A stretch of DNA of 64,000 bases from Gallibacterium genomosp. 1 (GCF_000771875.1 NZ_JPXX01000001.1:1-64000); one strand, 5' to 3'. Counted from the first letter of the stretch, positions 1-10,211 are shown. The notes: generated by a model not told the origin, from the letters alone. Translations and numbers: made by a program.

Positions 1-48
1 AAGGCTTTAAGCCACTTTTTAGCAACAATTTTGTCTACTATGCCAAAA

Positions 49-98
49 AATCCGTATCCCTTTATGTTAGAATGATTCCAGCTTATGGGATACAGATT
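49..98. repeat. 50-bp inverted-repeat element downstream of pykA
   Basis: Twelve-base arms AATCCGTATCCC (49-60) and GGGATACAGATT (87-98) pair with one mismatch around a 26-base centre. It lies 27 bases beyond the pykA stop. Size, AATC/GATT-type ends and position resemble the elements at 16231 and 51602, but the interior is only weakly similar, so kinship is inferred. No T-run follows on the pykA strand, so it is not a standard intrinsic terminator. Confidence 0.5.
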
Positions 99-124
99 AA
101 TTGTTTGAAGTTTTTATTAAAAAA

Positions 125-1564
125 TTAGTCTACAACCAGAGTACGGCAAGTGTTGGTGCCGCCAGAAACGAATTCATCCCCTTGTGTTAATAATACTAGA
201 TCACCAGACACTAAATAACCTTTTTCTTTTAATAATTTTATTGCTATTCGTGCACCTTCAACAGTACGGCTCATCTCTTCAAAATAAACCGGCACTACAC
301 CACGATATAATGCACAAAGATTTAATGCACTTTGATTACGGGAAAGTGCAAAAATAGGTAAGCCGGAACTAATACGTGACATTAAACGTGCAGTACGTCC
401 TGTACTAGTCATTGCAATAATGGCAGCGGTTCCTTTCATATGATTCGCTGCGTACATTGCAGACATAGCAACTGCTTCTTCAATTGAACCAAATTCAACG
501 TCCATACGATGACGAGAAACATTAATACTTGGCATTTTTTCTGCGCCTAGGCATACCTTAGCCATTGCTGCAACGGTTTCTGATGGGTATTGCCCAGCTG
601 CTGTTTCTGCAGACAGCATTACTGCATCGGTTCCATCCAATACTGCATTAGCAACGTCCATTACTTCTGCACGAGTCGGCATAGGATTACTGATCATTGA
701 TTCCATCATTTGAGTCGCAGTAATAACCACTTTATTTAATTGACGAGAACGGCGAATTAATTTTTTCTGTACGCCTACTAATTCAGGATCACCAATTTCA
801 ACCCCTAAGTCACCACGAGCAACCATAATAACATCTGAAGCTTTGATAATATCATCAATTGATTCTGCTGTTGCAACTGTTTCTGCACGCTCTACCTTTG
901 CTACAATTTTTGCATTTAATCCCGCTTCAATTGCTAATTTACGTGCATATTCAATATCTTCTCCAGAGCGAGGGAATGAAACTGCTAGATAGTCCACACC
1001 AATTTTTGCAGCAGTTAAAATATCCGCTTTATCTTTTTCGGTTAGTGCATCTGCAGATAATCCACCACCTAATTTATTGATGCCTTTATTATTAGAAAGA
1101 GGCCCACCTACAGTTACTTCAGTATACACTTTTTCGCCTTCAGTTGATAAAACCTTCAACTGAACTCGCCCATCATCCAATAATAAAATATCGCCTGGGA
1201 CAACATCTTTCGGTAAATTTTTATAATCTAAGCCAACAGATTCCTGAGTACCCTCACCTCTCGGTAATTCAGCATCCAGTACAAATTTATCACCAACATT
1301 TAGAAAGATTTTACCATCTTTAAAAGTAGAAACTCGAATTTTTGGTCCTTGTAAATCACCAAGAATGGCAACCTGTTTTCCCAATTTTTTCGCAACTTCA
1401 CGTACTTTTGCGGCACGGTTAATATGATCTTCTGCAGTACCATGAGAAAAGTTCATTCGCACCACATTTGCTCCGGCAGCAATAATTTTTTCTAAATTAT
1501 TACCTTTATCAGTCGCCGGACCTAAGGTTGTAACAATTTTCGTTCTTCTTAGTCTTCTAGACAT
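125..1564 (-). CDS. pykA: Pyruvate kinase (PykA type)
   Basis: Catalyses phosphoenolpyruvate + ADP to pyruvate + ATP, the last step of glycolysis, in the cytoplasm. The 479-residue product begins [19 protein letters not shown], matching E. coli PykA (480 aa) from the first residue. The family motifs [17 protein letters not shown] and [14 protein letters not shown] are all present. I chose the ATG at 1564 rather than the in-frame ATG four codons upstream because GGAG sits seven bases before it and lies inside the upstream codons. Monocistronic; a TTGACA-like -35 is visible at about 1637-1642 on this strand. Type A rather than PykF is judged from the N-terminus. Confidence 0.96.
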   Translation of the reverse strand: MSRRLRRTKIVTTLGPATDKGNNLEKIIAAGANVVRMNFSHGTAEDHINRAAKVREVAKKLGKQVAILGDLQGPKIRVSTFKDGKIFLNVGDKFVLDAELPRGEGTQESVGLDYKNLPKDVVPGDILLLDDGRVQLKVLSTEGEKVYTEVTVGGPLSNNKGINKLGGGLSADALTEKDKADILTAAKIGVDYLAVSFPRSGEDIEYARKLAIEAGLNAKIVAKVERAETVATAESIDDIIKASDVIMVARGDLGVEIGDPELVGVQKKLIRRSRQLNKVVITATQMMESMISNPMPTRAEVMDVANAVLDGTDAVMLSAETAAGQYPSETVAAMAKVCLGAEKMPSINVSRHRMDVEFGSIEEAVAMSAMYAANHMKGTAAIIAMTSTGRTARLMSRISSGLPIFALSRNQSALNLCALYRGVVPVYFEEMSRTVEGARIAIKLLKEKGYLVSGDLVLLTQGDEFVSGGTNTCRTLVVD

Positions 1565-1746
1565 GAATTGCTCCATAAGATAACAACATTACTTAAAAAA
1601 TATAAAAAACTAATTTATTGAGGAATGGTGCTTTTTTTGTCAAACACCTATAATAAAACGGTCGTGCATTATACGCTGATTTTCTGTGTAATGCGAGATC
1701 AGGCTAAGTAAATTTTTCTTAATCACTTGATATAGGTAGGAAATTT

Positions 1747-2205
1747 ATGCATATATTTATTATGCGTCACGGAGAAGCTAGTTTTTATGCCACCAGCGAT
1801 AAAGAACGCCCCTTAACTACCCGGGGTGAAGAACAGGCGAAACAACAGGGGAAATGGTTACTGCAACAAGGGTGGATGCCGGATTTTATGTTGGTTAGTC
1901 CATATCTCCGCGCACAACAAACACATAAACAAATTTGTAGTGCATTAAAAATTATAGAACATAGTGAATGTTGGGATAATTTAACACCTTACGGTAATGC
2001 TTATGTAGTTGCAGATTATTTAGATATGTTAGCTAAAGATGGCATAAAAAATGTATTGATTATTTCTCATTTACCATTAGTTGATGAAATTGTACAAGCT
2101 TTAGGTATTACTCAACCAATTGCTTTTCATACTGCTACTCTAGTTGAGATTGCCTACAATAATGGGAAAGGCGTTTTGTTGCAAATTAAACAACCGGATA
2201 TTTAG
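1747..2205 (+). CDS. sixA: Phosphohistidine phosphatase SixA
   Basis: Small histidine-phosphatase-superfamily enzyme of 152 residues. In E. coli SixA removes phosphate from histidine of phosphocarrier proteins, notably in the nitrogen phosphotransferase system. The catalytic RHGEA motif is at residues 7-11 and the second conserved histidine lies in IISHLPLVDE. A good ribosome site (TAGGAAA) precedes the ATG. Transcribed divergently from pykA and convergent with glnD, with a hairpin between. Length and motifs match the family; substrate is inferred from orthology. Confidence 0.93.
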   Translation: MHIFIMRHGEASFYATSDKERPLTTRGEEQAKQQGKWLLQQGWMPDFMLVSPYLRAQQTHKQICSALKIIEHSECWDNLTPYGNAYVVADYLDMLAKDGIKNVLIISHLPLVDEIVQALGITQPIAFHTATLVEIAYNNGKGVLLQIKQPDI

Positions 2206-2210
2206 TCAAA

Positions 2211-2233
2211 ATGATGGGTTTATTACCCATCAT
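2211..2233. terminator. Bidirectional hairpin between sixA and glnD
   Basis: Perfect 9-bp stem ATGATGGGT/ACCCATCAT with a five-base loop between the convergent stops of sixA and glnD. There is no long T-run, so termination strength is uncertain. Confidence 0.6.
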
Positions 2234-2238
2234 TAATA

Positions 2239-4869
2239 TTAATTAAGTCCAGCTTCTAATTTTAGCTGTAATAGTCTTCTCTCCTCTACAGACAAAGCAA
2301 CGCCTTTTTCATTGGTGAGAATAAAGAAATCTTCTACCCTTTCTCCATTTGTTGTAATTTTGGCATTGGATAGTATTAATTGCTGTTGTGTAAAAATATC
2401 ACTGATAATCGCAAGCAATCCTGCACTATCCTTAGTAATTAATTCCAACTCGGTCTGCTCAATTTTTTCAATATTTAAGAAACGTATTTCAAGTGGTACA
2501 CTAAAGTGTTGTAATTTACTGCTTCGACGTGCAGCCGCAGTTGGCACACGCTTTTCGCCTTTTAATACCGCTTTTAAAACCTGAGCAATTTCATCTCTTC
2601 TTGGTTTGCGTAATGCACTACCATCGTTTTCTGTAACAATAAAACTATCGAATACTTCTCCACTTTTTGCAGTGATAATCTGTGCATCATGAATACTTAA
2701 ATTTTTTGCATCCAATGTTCTCACCACTTTATTAAACAGTTGTGGTTGATCAGCGCAATAAATGAAAATTTCTGTTGCGCCACGTGAAAATCGGCTACTC
2801 ACTAAAACCACAATTTCATTGCTTAAATCTTCAATTTGGCAAAGATGCTCTGCGTGCCACGCTAGCTGTTTTGAAGTATTGCGTAAAAAATATTCTTGAG
2901 GACAACGTTGCCATAATTGATTCACATCATTCACTTTAATTTGATATTTTTCCAGCATCGGTTGCATTATATCAAGTGCTTTAATTCTATTCTGCAAGAT
3001 TTGAATACTATAATTTAGAGGTACGGAAATGCCTTGTTCTAACTGCTGTCTAGTGTAATGATAAAGCGTTGTTAATAATGTTTTCTTCCAACTATTCCAC
3101 AGAGTTTCATTAGTTGCACAAATATCCGCTACCGTTAAACAAAGTAGATAATCCAATCGTGTTTTATTATTAACAATTTTAGCAAAATGACTAATTTCCG
3201 CTGGATCGTGAATATCTCTTCTTTGTGCAACAATTGACATTTGTAGATGTGATAATACCAACCACGCCATAAACTCTGCATCTTGCTCACTAAAATTATG
3301 CTTAATCGCAAAATCATACATATCAATAGCTCCCAATTCTGTATGATCTCCGGAACGCCCCTTAGCGATATCGTGAAATAGGGCAGCCAGATAAAGTTGT
3401 GGACGTTTTGTTAAGGTTAAAAATATTTTGTGGCATAAAGGATATGACTCAACACTCGTTTCGTTAGCAAAATTTTCCAATTTAAGTAATAAGCGAACGG
3501 TGTGTTCATCAACAGTATAAGAATGAAACAGATCAAATTGCATTAAACCTACAATATGCTTCCATTCCCGTAAATAAGCTTTCAATACGCCATAACGGTG
3601 CATCAGTGCGAATGCTCTGGTAATACAATGTGGCTGTTGTAGAATCTGAATAAAATAGGTTCTTGCCTGCGGTAACTCACTTAAATAGCCTTTGTAGTTC
3701 AATAATGCAAGACGCAATTGCCGCAATGTACTGGAATGGATATAACTTTGTGGATAATGACAGAGCTGTAAAAAAAGCTCTATCATTGTTTCAGGCTTGG
3801 ATTGAAACATATCGTGACATTGTAACTGAATGCTATTATTGACTAAATAAAAGGCAGGGCTGATGGCAATTTTTTCTACCGATTTTGTACAGCTTGGGCA
3901 TAAAAACTGCTCTTGATAATCCTGCATTAACACTTCACTTAACTGCATAATTTGTTGTGAATTGCGAAAATAAGCTTTCATCATTGTTTCTACTGCCTGA
4001 TTACCAACACCTTGATAGCCCAGCATTTCACTAATTTTTAACTGTCGTTCAAATAATAAACGATTATCATAACGTTTAATTACTAAGTGCAAAGCATAAC
4101 GAAGTTTAAATAGAAATGTTTGACAATCAAATAATACTTGATGCTCTTCTGGATAAATAAAACCTAAATGAAGTAAATCATCTAGGTTTTTCGCTTTGAA
4201 GTGCCGCCACGCTACCCAATAAAGTAAATGCAAATCACGTAGTCCGCCTGGGCTATATTTAAGATCAGGTTCCAAATTATATGCTGTATTATGATAACGT
4301 TGATAACGTTCATTTTTTTCCGCTACTTTTGCCGTAAAAAAATCACGCATTGACCAAAAATCATCCTGATAAATGTGTTGCATTAATTGTTCGAATAGAA
4401 GTTTATTTCCTATTAAAAATCGTGATTCTAATAAATTAGTCGCAATACTGATGTCGCTCCGCCCTTCTTCCAAACACTGCGACAAAGTACGAATACTATG
4501 ACCAACCTCAAAATGACAATCCCAAAGAAACTGTACGAAACTGGCTATCTGCTGCTCTTGCTGATTATTCAAGTTTTGAGAAGATAAAATCAAAAAATCT
4601 AAGTCTGATAGGGGGAAGATTTCTCTTCTCCCATAACCACCTACAGCAATGAGTACCAATTCAGGATAACAATCCAGCTGAAAATGATGCCATAACATCA
4701 GTAATAGTTGATCACAAAAGTCACTACGCTGTTTAATCAAATGATAAATATCAATATTTTGGCTAAAATTTTCCGTTTCAGCCGCTTTTAAATCAGTAAA
4801 GAATCGACGAACATTGGCGGGAGTAAAGGGTATTTTGGTTAAATCTTGAGTAAATAATAGCTTTTGCAT
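2239..4869 (-). CDS. glnD: Bifunctional PII uridylyltransferase/uridylyl-removing enzyme
   Basis: Glutamine sensor that adds UMP to, or removes it from, PII signalling proteins and so sets glutamine synthetase activity. The 876 residues carry, in order: a nucleotidyltransferase domain with GGYGRRE at 77-83 and catalytic aspartates in SDLDF (D89, D91); an HD hydrolase domain with DEHTVRLL and LFHDIAKGRSGDH near the middle; and two C-terminal ACT glutamine-binding domains. AGGA precedes the ATG. The upstream gene map is separated by a strong terminator, so glnD needs its own promoter. Length is close to that of Haemophilus GlnD. Confidence 0.96.
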   Translation of the reverse strand: MQKLLFTQDLTKIPFTPANVRRFFTDLKAAETENFSQNIDIYHLIKQRSDFCDQLLLMLWHHFQLDCYPELVLIAVGGYGRREIFPLSDLDFLILSSQNLNNQQEQQIASFVQFLWDCHFEVGHSIRTLSQCLEEGRSDISIATNLLESRFLIGNKLLFEQLMQHIYQDDFWSMRDFFTAKVAEKNERYQRYHNTAYNLEPDLKYSPGGLRDLHLLYWVAWRHFKAKNLDDLLHLGFIYPEEHQVLFDCQTFLFKLRYALHLVIKRYDNRLLFERQLKISEMLGYQGVGNQAVETMMKAYFRNSQQIMQLSEVLMQDYQEQFLCPSCTKSVEKIAISPAFYLVNNSIQLQCHDMFQSKPETMIELFLQLCHYPQSYIHSSTLRQLRLALLNYKGYLSELPQARTYFIQILQQPHCITRAFALMHRYGVLKAYLREWKHIVGLMQFDLFHSYTVDEHTVRLLLKLENFANETSVESYPLCHKIFLTLTKRPQLYLAALFHDIAKGRSGDHTELGAIDMYDFAIKHNFSEQDAEFMAWLVLSHLQMSIVAQRRDIHDPAEISHFAKIVNNKTRLDYLLCLTVADICATNETLWNSWKKTLLTTLYHYTRQQLEQGISVPLNYSIQILQNRIKALDIMQPMLEKYQIKVNDVNQLWQRCPQEYFLRNTSKQLAWHAEHLCQIEDLSNEIVVLVSSRFSRGATEIFIYCADQPQLFNKVVRTLDAKNLSIHDAQIITAKSGEVFDSFIVTENDGSALRKPRRDEIAQVLKAVLKGEKRVPTAAARRSSKLQHFSVPLEIRFLNIEKIEQTELELITKDSAGLLAIISDIFTQQQLILSNAKITTNGERVEDFFILTNEKGVALSVEERRLLQLKLEAGLN

Positions 4870-4924
4870 AAGATTCCTGTATAAAAATCATTTGTTATAT
4901 TTATAACAATATTATTTTTTCAAC

Positions 4925-4962
4925 AAAAAAGCGACTATTTTTAAAAAATAGTCGCTTTTTTT
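4925..4962 (-). terminator. Intrinsic terminator of map
   Basis: Long perfect hairpin: GCGACTATTTTT (4931-4942) pairs with AAAAAATAGTCGC (4943-4955), flanked by A-run and T-run so it works on either strand. It follows the map stop and separates map from glnD. Confidence 0.9.
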
Positions 4963-4971
4963 ATAATTTTT

Positions 4972-5769
4972 TTAATTATTTATCATTATCCTTTGAATAT
5001 CATTTAATTCCTCATCACGAATGGTCATCACTTCACAACCATTTTCCGTAACGACAATTTGATGTTCATACTGTGCGGAATGGCTGCGATCTTTGGTTTT
5101 GACAGTCCAACCATCACTCATCAAACGAATCTCTTTTCTACCAGCATTGACCATCGGTTCAATCGTAAATACCATTCCAGGTTGTAAAATCACTCCACCG
5201 TCATCGGCATAATAATGTAAAACTTGTGGATCACTGTGAAACTCAGTGCCAATACCATGACCGCAATATTCGCGAACTACAGAAAATCCCTGTTTTTCTA
5301 CATATTGTTGAATAACACGACCAATTTCGTTTAAACGAATACCCGGTTTAACAGTACGCAATGCTAAATAGAGTGATTGTTGAGTAACTTCGCATAACTT
5401 TTTACTACGAATCGGTGGTTCGCCAACCATATACATTTTAGAATTATCACCGAAATAACCATCTTTAATCACAGTTACATCAATATTGAGAATATCACCA
5501 TCTTTTAATTTCTTTTCATCATTCGGAATACCGTGACATACTACCTCATTAATTGAAATACATACTGATTTTGGAAAACCGTGATAATTTAAACAGGCTG
5601 GAATCACTTTTTGCTCATTTATCATATAATCGTGACAAATACGATCCAATTCGCCAGTAGTAACACCTGCTTTAACATAGGGTTCGATCATTACTAATAC
5701 GTCTGAAGCGAGCTTACAGGCTATACGCAATTTTTCGATTTCTTCTGCTGTCCTTAATGGAATTGTCAT
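4972..5769 (-). CDS. map: Type I methionine aminopeptidase
   Basis: Removes N-terminal methionine from nascent proteins; an essential dinuclear metalloenzyme. The 265-residue product begins MTIPLRTAEEIEKLR. Metal ligands are visible in INIDVTVIKDGYFGDNS (two aspartates), in CGHGIGTEFH, in FTIEPM and in the C-terminal QYEHQIVVT. The ATG at 5769 is preferred to the in-frame TTG at 5781 because GGAG lies seven bases before it. Single gene, terminated by the hairpin at 4925. Confidence 0.95.
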   Translation of the reverse strand: MTIPLRTAEEIEKLRIACKLASDVLVMIEPYVKAGVTTGELDRICHDYMINEQKVIPACLNYHGFPKSVCISINEVVCHGIPNDEKKLKDGDILNIDVTVIKDGYFGDNSKMYMVGEPPIRSKKLCEVTQQSLYLALRTVKPGIRLNEIGRVIQQYVEKQGFSVVREYCGHGIGTEFHSDPQVLHYYADDGGVILQPGMVFTIEPMVNAGRKEIRLMSDGWTVKTKDRSHSAQYEHQIVVTENGCEVMTIRDEELNDIQRIMINN

Positions 5770-5967
5770 TTTTTTCTCCAATTTGAAACTCTTAATTTTT
5801 CGATGGCTATAATACCATTATTTCAACGTTATCAATAACCTTTCAATGAAATTGTTGAACGATTTACTAGGTTATTAGATAATAGCCATACTATTAAGAT
5901 AATTTACACTTCATCATAACTATTTAGTTTGTAACTATATGATGAAAAAACAATGAGGAGTTCAAGA

Positions 5968-6312
5968 ATGAGTGATGATGTTTCCATTCCGCTAACTTTT
6001 ACCGATGCGGCAGCACGTAAAGTAAAATTTTTAATTGAAGGCGAAGATAATCCAAATCTCAAATTACGTGTTTATATTACCGGTGGCGGTTGCAGCGGTT
6101 TCCAATATGGATTTACTTTTGATGAAAATGTGAATGAAGGCGATCTTACTATTGAAAATTCAGGCGTGACTTTGGTGGTTGACCCAATGAGCTTACAATA
6201 CTTAATTGGGGGAACAGTAGATTATACTGAAGGATTGGAAGGTTCACGTTTTGTTGTTGATAATCCAAATGCGACAACAACCTGTGGTTGCGGTTCATCT
6301 TTCAGCATCTAA
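5968..6312 (+). CDS. erpA: Iron-sulfur cluster insertion protein ErpA
   Basis: A-type carrier that delivers Fe-S clusters to apoproteins such as IspG. The product is 114 residues, the same as E. coli ErpA, and shows the three conserved cysteines: [10 protein letters not shown] in the middle and TTCGCGSSF at the C-terminus. The ATG at 5968 has GAGGAG seven bases upstream; an in-frame ATG 15 bases earlier would overlap that ribosome site. A terminator hairpin follows at 6319. Confidence 0.96.
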   Translation: MSDDVSIPLTFTDAAARKVKFLIEGEDNPNLKLRVYITGGGCSGFQYGFTFDENVNEGDLTIENSGVTLVVDPMSLQYLIGGTVDYTEGLEGSRFVVDNPNATTTCGCGSSFSI

Positions 6313-6318
6313 TTTAAA

Positions 6319-6347
6319 AAGGCTATCAGAGCATAGCCTTCTTTTCT
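6319..6347 (+). terminator. Intrinsic terminator of erpA
   Basis: Perfect stem AAGGCTAT (6319-6326) / ATAGCCTT (6333-6340) followed by CTTTTCTTAT, directly after the erpA stop and before the yacL ribosome site. Confidence 0.8.
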
Positions 6348-6364
6348 TATTAAGGGGGCATAAA

Positions 6365-6739
6365 ATGGAATTTCAATTCTATCGCATTGATCGCAATACA
6401 ATTAATGTCAGTTGTTCAATGGAACACGAAGCGGTTGCACGTTGGGCAAACAGTGAAATTCGTGGTGATTTGAAAAAAATTGCTGAATTAATGGCAGTAA
6501 TAAAAGCGTGTCATTCCACTCCTTACGGCATCGACAAAATTATTCCGGGCAAAGAATTTTCCGTCCATATTAATCACGATGAAGTGATGGTTAAAGCCAA
6601 TATTCTCTTTTCAGAAGAAAATTCCGATGAAATTTTAGAAGATGATCTTCAATTTTATGATGAAGAAAATATGGCGATTTGTGGATTGGAGGATTTTGAA
6701 CACTTTTTATCTGAATATCAACAATTTGCCAAAGAGTAA
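6365..6739 (+). CDS. yacL: YacL/UPF0231 family protein
   Basis: Acidic cytoplasmic protein of 124 residues starting MEFQFYRIDRNTINVSC, recognised as YacL (UPF0231). Its function is not established. The ATG at 6365 follows AAGGGGG by a proper spacing; the frame runs open upstream through the erpA end, but that part is not coding. The C-terminal third is rich in Asp and Glu (SEENSDEILEDDLQFYDEEN). It lies behind the erpA terminator, so it is expressed by read-through or from its own promoter. Confidence 0.85.
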   Translation: MEFQFYRIDRNTINVSCSMEHEAVARWANSEIRGDLKKIAELMAVIKACHSTPYGIDKIIPGKEFSVHINHDEVMVKANILFSEENSDEILEDDLQFYDEENMAICGLEDFEHFLSEYQQFAKE

Positions 6740-6807
6740 TTTTTAATCATTATCTGATTGATTTATCAACACAATGTTTCAAAAATGTAATTCATCGAAA
6801 CGTTTTT

Positions 6808-6878
6808 TTCGAAGTGGATCACATTCTTGAACATTTTTTTTATTAAGTTTTGAATTCAAAAAACACCTTATCTATTAT
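6808..6878 (+). promoter_or_regulatory. Predicted sdaC promoter with CRP-like site
   Basis: A CRP-like site TTCGA-N6-TCACA lies at 6808-6823 (right half perfect, left half 3 of 5). Downstream are TTGAAT (6850-6855), a 17-base spacer and TATTAT (6873-6878). The predicted start near 6885 puts the CRP centre about 70 bases upstream, a usual class I position. Predicted by reading only. Confidence 0.45.
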
Positions 6879-6926
6879 AGCGCCGAAAAAATTATTATTA
6901 ATCAATTAATAAATTAAGGTGTGTGT

Positions 6927-8219
6927 ATGTTAAATGAGCAAACTTTAAATTCCTCAATAGAACAATCTTGTCCAAAATCCCATATTTGGAATAAATTTGA
7001 TCTGGCGTGGGTTTTAAATTTATTCGGTACTGCTGTAGGCGCAGGCGTCTTATTTTTACCTATTAATGCCGGTGCAGGTGGCTTTTGGCCATTAGTTATT
7101 ATGACAATAATAGTTGGACCAATGACTTATTTTGCTCATCGTGGACTAGCTCGATTTGTTCTATCTTCTAGTAAGCCGGGCAGTGATATAACTGAAGTAG
7201 TGGAGGAACATTTTGGTAAAACGGCTGGCAAATTAATCACCCTCCTCTATTTCTTTGCAATTTTCCCTATTCTTCTAATTTATGGTAATGGCATTACCAA
7301 TACGGTTGATTCATTTATAGTAAATCAATTAGGAATGGCTTCACCATCAAGAGTTTTACTTTCATTGATTTTGATCGGCAGCCTAATCGGTATTTTCTTA
7401 TTAGGTGAAAAAGTAGTATTGAAAGTCACCGAATGGTTGGTTTATCCTCTTGTATTTATTCTTTTTGCTTTATCAATCTATCTTATTCCGGAATGGAACA
7501 CCAGTATGTTGCAAGAAATACCTAGTGGTAAGCAATTTTTGTTAACGTTATGGATTACCATTCCAGTATTGGTTTTTTCATTTAATCACTCTCCAGCCAT
7601 TTCTTCCTTTGTTCTTTCACAACAGCGTCAATATAAATCTTTCATTACTACAGAACAACACGCTAGCAAGACATTAAAAGGCACAGCTACCATTTTATTA
7701 GTTTTTGTAATGTTCTTTGTTTTTAGTTGTGTTTTAACATTGACTCCGGAAGATTTACTATTAGCCAAAGAACAAAATATTGCGATTCTTTCTTTCCTTG
7801 CCAATAAATTTGATAATCCTTATATCTCCTATCTTGGACCTTTGGTTGCTTTTTTAGCAATTACCAGTTCGTTTTTCGGTCATTATATGGGAGCAAGAGA
7901 GGGTTTACAGGGGCTATTTCTCAAAATGAAAGGAGAGAATCAACATTCCACCAATATTAATCATCGCCGTTTGAACCTTATTTCAGCACTCTTTTTCTTA
8001 TTGTCATTGTGGGGTGTAGCTATTATCAATCCAAGTATATTAGGTTTAATTGAATCTCTAGGTGGTCCTATTATTGCAATGATTTTATTCATTATGCCGA
8101 TGTATGCGATTAAACATATTCCGGCAATGAAGCGTTACAGTGGTAAATTAAGTAATGTTTTTGTGGTAGTGATGGGATTAATCGCTATTTCAAATATTAT
8201 CTATAATCTCGTGGCATAG
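6927..8219 (+). CDS. sdaC: Serine transporter SdaC (HAAAP family)
   Basis: Inner-membrane serine:proton symporter of the hydroxy/aromatic amino acid permease family; 430 residues with about 11 hydrophobic segments. It starts [10 protein letters not shown], and the first membrane segment contains the family signature [20 protein letters not shown]. The ATG at 6927 is chosen over an in-frame GTG six bases earlier because AAGG is then correctly spaced. It is followed by sdaA, so uptake and deamination of serine are coupled, as in Haemophilus and E. coli. A CRP-like site upstream suggests carbon control. Confidence 0.93.
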   Translation: MLNEQTLNSSIEQSCPKSHIWNKFDLAWVLNLFGTAVGAGVLFLPINAGAGGFWPLVIMTIIVGPMTYFAHRGLARFVLSSSKPGSDITEVVEEHFGKTAGKLITLLYFFAIFPILLIYGNGITNTVDSFIVNQLGMASPSRVLLSLILIGSLIGIFLLGEKVVLKVTEWLVYPLVFILFALSIYLIPEWNTSMLQEIPSGKQFLLTLWITIPVLVFSFNHSPAISSFVLSQQRQYKSFITTEQHASKTLKGTATILLVFVMFFVFSCVLTLTPEDLLLAKEQNIAILSFLANKFDNPYISYLGPLVAFLAITSSFFGHYMGAREGLQGLFLKMKGENQHSTNINHRRLNLISALFFLLSLWGVAIINPSILGLIESLGGPIIAMILFIMPMYAIKHIPAMKRYSGKLSNVFVVVMGLIAISNIIYNLVA

Positions 8220-8251
8220 TTCTCACTTTTTCATTAAAATTTGCATCCTTT

Positions 8252-8281
8252 GCCTTAGGTTAATGACCTAAGGCTATATTT
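8252..8281 (+). terminator. Hairpin between sdaC and sdaA
   Basis: Perfect stem GCCTTAGGT (8252-8260) / ACCTAAGGC (8266-8274) followed by TATATTTAT. The weak T-tract suggests partial termination within the sdaC-sdaA unit rather than a full stop. Confidence 0.6.
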
Positions 8282-8310
8282 ATCAGAATAATAAAAAATT
8301 AGAGCGTATT

Positions 8311-9675
8311 ATGATTAGTGTGTTTGATATGTATAAAATCGGCATAGGGCCATCAAGTTCTCATACTGTCGGTCCAATGAAAGCCGGTAAAGAATTTATT
8401 GATCATTTAGTAAAACAACAGCAATTAGAGCAAGTTACCCGGTTGCATATTGATGTCTATGGTTCGCTTTCTATGACCGGTCGCGGACATAATACTGACA
8501 TAGCCATTATTCTCGGTTTAGCAGGATATTTGCCTGATAATGTGGATATTGATCACATTCCTCTCTTTATTGATCAGATTAAAAAACAAAAACGGTTTCC
8601 ACTGGCATTAGGCCAGCACGAAATTGCTTTTGATTTTTATCAAGATATGCAATTTCATTCTACTTTTTTGCCATTGCATGAAAATGGTATGACAATCAGT
8701 GCCTATCATCAAGATGAATGCCTTTACAGCAATACATATTACTCTATTGGCGGTGGCTTTATTGTTGATGAAGCACATTTTCACCAAGAACAATCTTCTG
8801 AGCAACAAGTCCCCTTCCCTTATCAAAGTGCTGCCGATTTAATTCATCACTGCCAAGAAAACGGACTAGCTATTTCCGGCATTATGTTACGTAATGAATT
8901 AGCATTACATAGAAAAACGGAATTAGAGGCACATCTTGCCAAAGTTTGGCAAACAATGCAGGAATGTATCCAACACGGATTACATACAGATGGTTTATTG
9001 CCCGGTCCATTAAAAGTACCACGCCGTGCTGCTGGATTACGTCGCTTATTGGAAGCTAATAATTCATTATCAAATGACCCAATGAAAGTGATTGACTGGA
9101 TTAATATGTATGCTTTAGCGGTAAATGAGGAAAATGCTGCTGGCGGTCGTGTTGTTACAGCACCAACGAATGGTGCTTGCGGTATTGTACCTGCAGTACT
9201 TGCCTATTATCAAAAATTTATTGCACCAATTAGTGATGAAGTGCGTGATTGTTATTTATTAACAACCAGTGCTATCGGTTCACTTTATAAAATGAATGCT
9301 TCAATTTCGGGGGCTGAAGTAGGATGCCAAGGTGAGGTTGGTGTTGCTTGTTCAATGGCGGCAGCCGGCTTAACAGAGATTTTAGGTGGGACACCGGAAC
9401 AAGTCTGTATGGCAGCGGAAATTGCAATGGAACATAACCTTGGACTAACCTGTGATCCGGTCGGTGGTCAGGTACAAGTACCTTGTATTGAGCGTAATGC
9501 AATTGCTTCCGTAAAAGCAATAAATGCCAGCAGAATGGCGTTACGTCGTAACACACAGCCACGAGTAACATTAGATAAAGTAATAGAAACAATGTATGAA
9601 ACGGGCAAAGATATGAATGCCAAATATCGAGAAACTTCTCAAGGTGGTTTAGCAGTTAAAGTGATTTGTGATTAA
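8311..9675 (+). CDS. sdaA: L-serine dehydratase (4Fe-4S, single chain)
   Basis: Deaminates L-serine to pyruvate and ammonia with an oxygen-labile [4Fe-4S] cluster. The 454-residue protein starts MISVFDMYKIGIGPSSSHTVGPM, the family signature. The catalytic alpha domain contains APTNGACGIVPAV, GCQGEVGVACSMAA and CDPVGGQVQVPCIERNA, which supply the cluster cysteines. Downstream of sdaC with a hairpin between and closed by a strong terminator. The ribosome site is weak (AGAGCG). Confidence 0.96.
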   Translation: MISVFDMYKIGIGPSSSHTVGPMKAGKEFIDHLVKQQQLEQVTRLHIDVYGSLSMTGRGHNTDIAIILGLAGYLPDNVDIDHIPLFIDQIKKQKRFPLALGQHEIAFDFYQDMQFHSTFLPLHENGMTISAYHQDECLYSNTYYSIGGGFIVDEAHFHQEQSSEQQVPFPYQSAADLIHHCQENGLAISGIMLRNELALHRKTELEAHLAKVWQTMQECIQHGLHTDGLLPGPLKVPRRAAGLRRLLEANNSLSNDPMKVIDWINMYALAVNEENAAGGRVVTAPTNGACGIVPAVLAYYQKFIAPISDEVRDCYLLTTSAIGSLYKMNASISGAEVGCQGEVGVACSMAAAGLTEILGGTPEQVCMAAEIAMEHNLGLTCDPVGGQVQVPCIERNAIASVKAINASRMALRRNTQPRVTLDKVIETMYETGKDMNAKYRETSQGGLAVKVICD

Positions 9676-9687
9676 TTGCTAAAACTG

Positions 9688-9720
9688 AAAAAAGGGAAAC
9701 ATCACCGTTTCCCTTTTTTT
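9688..9720 (+). terminator. Intrinsic terminator of sdaA
   Basis: Stem AAAAAAGGGAAAC (9688-9700) / GTTTCCCTTTTTT (9707-9719) ending in a T-run. Confidence 0.92.
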
Positions 9721-9840
9721 ATCAGCTGATTTATCAATAAAAAACAGCAGATAAGGTGATTAATTAAAAGAAAAAATTGAGAAGTTCGGATAACGAAACT
9801 GATTGACGATAATAGCAATAATAGAATTAGACATTTATTG

Positions 9841-9870
9841 AAAGGATCGAATTTATTTATTCAATCCTTT
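9841..9870 (-). terminator. Hairpin downstream of the small lipoprotein gene
   Basis: AAAGGAT (9841-9847) pairs with ATCCTTT (9864-9870), with an inner GAAT/ATTC pairing. It sits just beyond the lipoprotein stop; no strong T-run follows on the minus strand. Confidence 0.5.
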
Positions 9871-9878
9871 ATGCCGTA

Positions 9879-10196
9879 TCAGCAGCGATTTGCCGCTTTT
9901 TCTAACGCATTACAAGAGCGTTTTTTATTTCCTGTTGTTCTGGAACAAACAGCATCAGAAGAAATTACTCCGGCAACCGTTGTAATATAACATTGATACT
10001 GTTTTTTCCCGATATTGGCAGTAAAGCGAATATCATCTAAACCCGCTTGACGATGACTGATTGTTACCTTATCTGCCGTTGTATTGAGTGCAAAAGCCGC
10101 TTTGCTTTGTAGTGAAGCATCAGAAATCACTGTATTGCCGACCATACCACAGCCACTTAATACTAAAATAGAAAAAAAAGAATAACATTTACGCAT
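9879..10196 (-). CDS. Small predicted lipoprotein, unknown function
   Basis: 105 residues. The N-terminus MRKCYSFFSILVLSGC is a short lipoprotein signal with lipobox LSGC (Cys16), so the mature protein is likely anchored by lipid. The rest is small and polar, with further cysteines at QCYITT, AVCSR, RSCNALE and the last residue, which could form disulfides in the periplasm. AGGAGG precedes the ATG by six bases. It lies 15 bases after the broken membrane-protein gene, suggesting one transcript driven from the operator region at 10509-10544. I do not recognise a characterised family. Confidence 0.75.
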   Translation of the reverse strand: MRKCYSFFSILVLSGCGMVGNTVISDASLQSKAAFALNTTADKVTISHRQAGLDDIRFTANIGKKQYQCYITTVAGVISSDAVCSRTTGNKKRSCNALEKAANRC

Positions 10197-10211
10197 TATT
10201 CTTCCTCCTTA

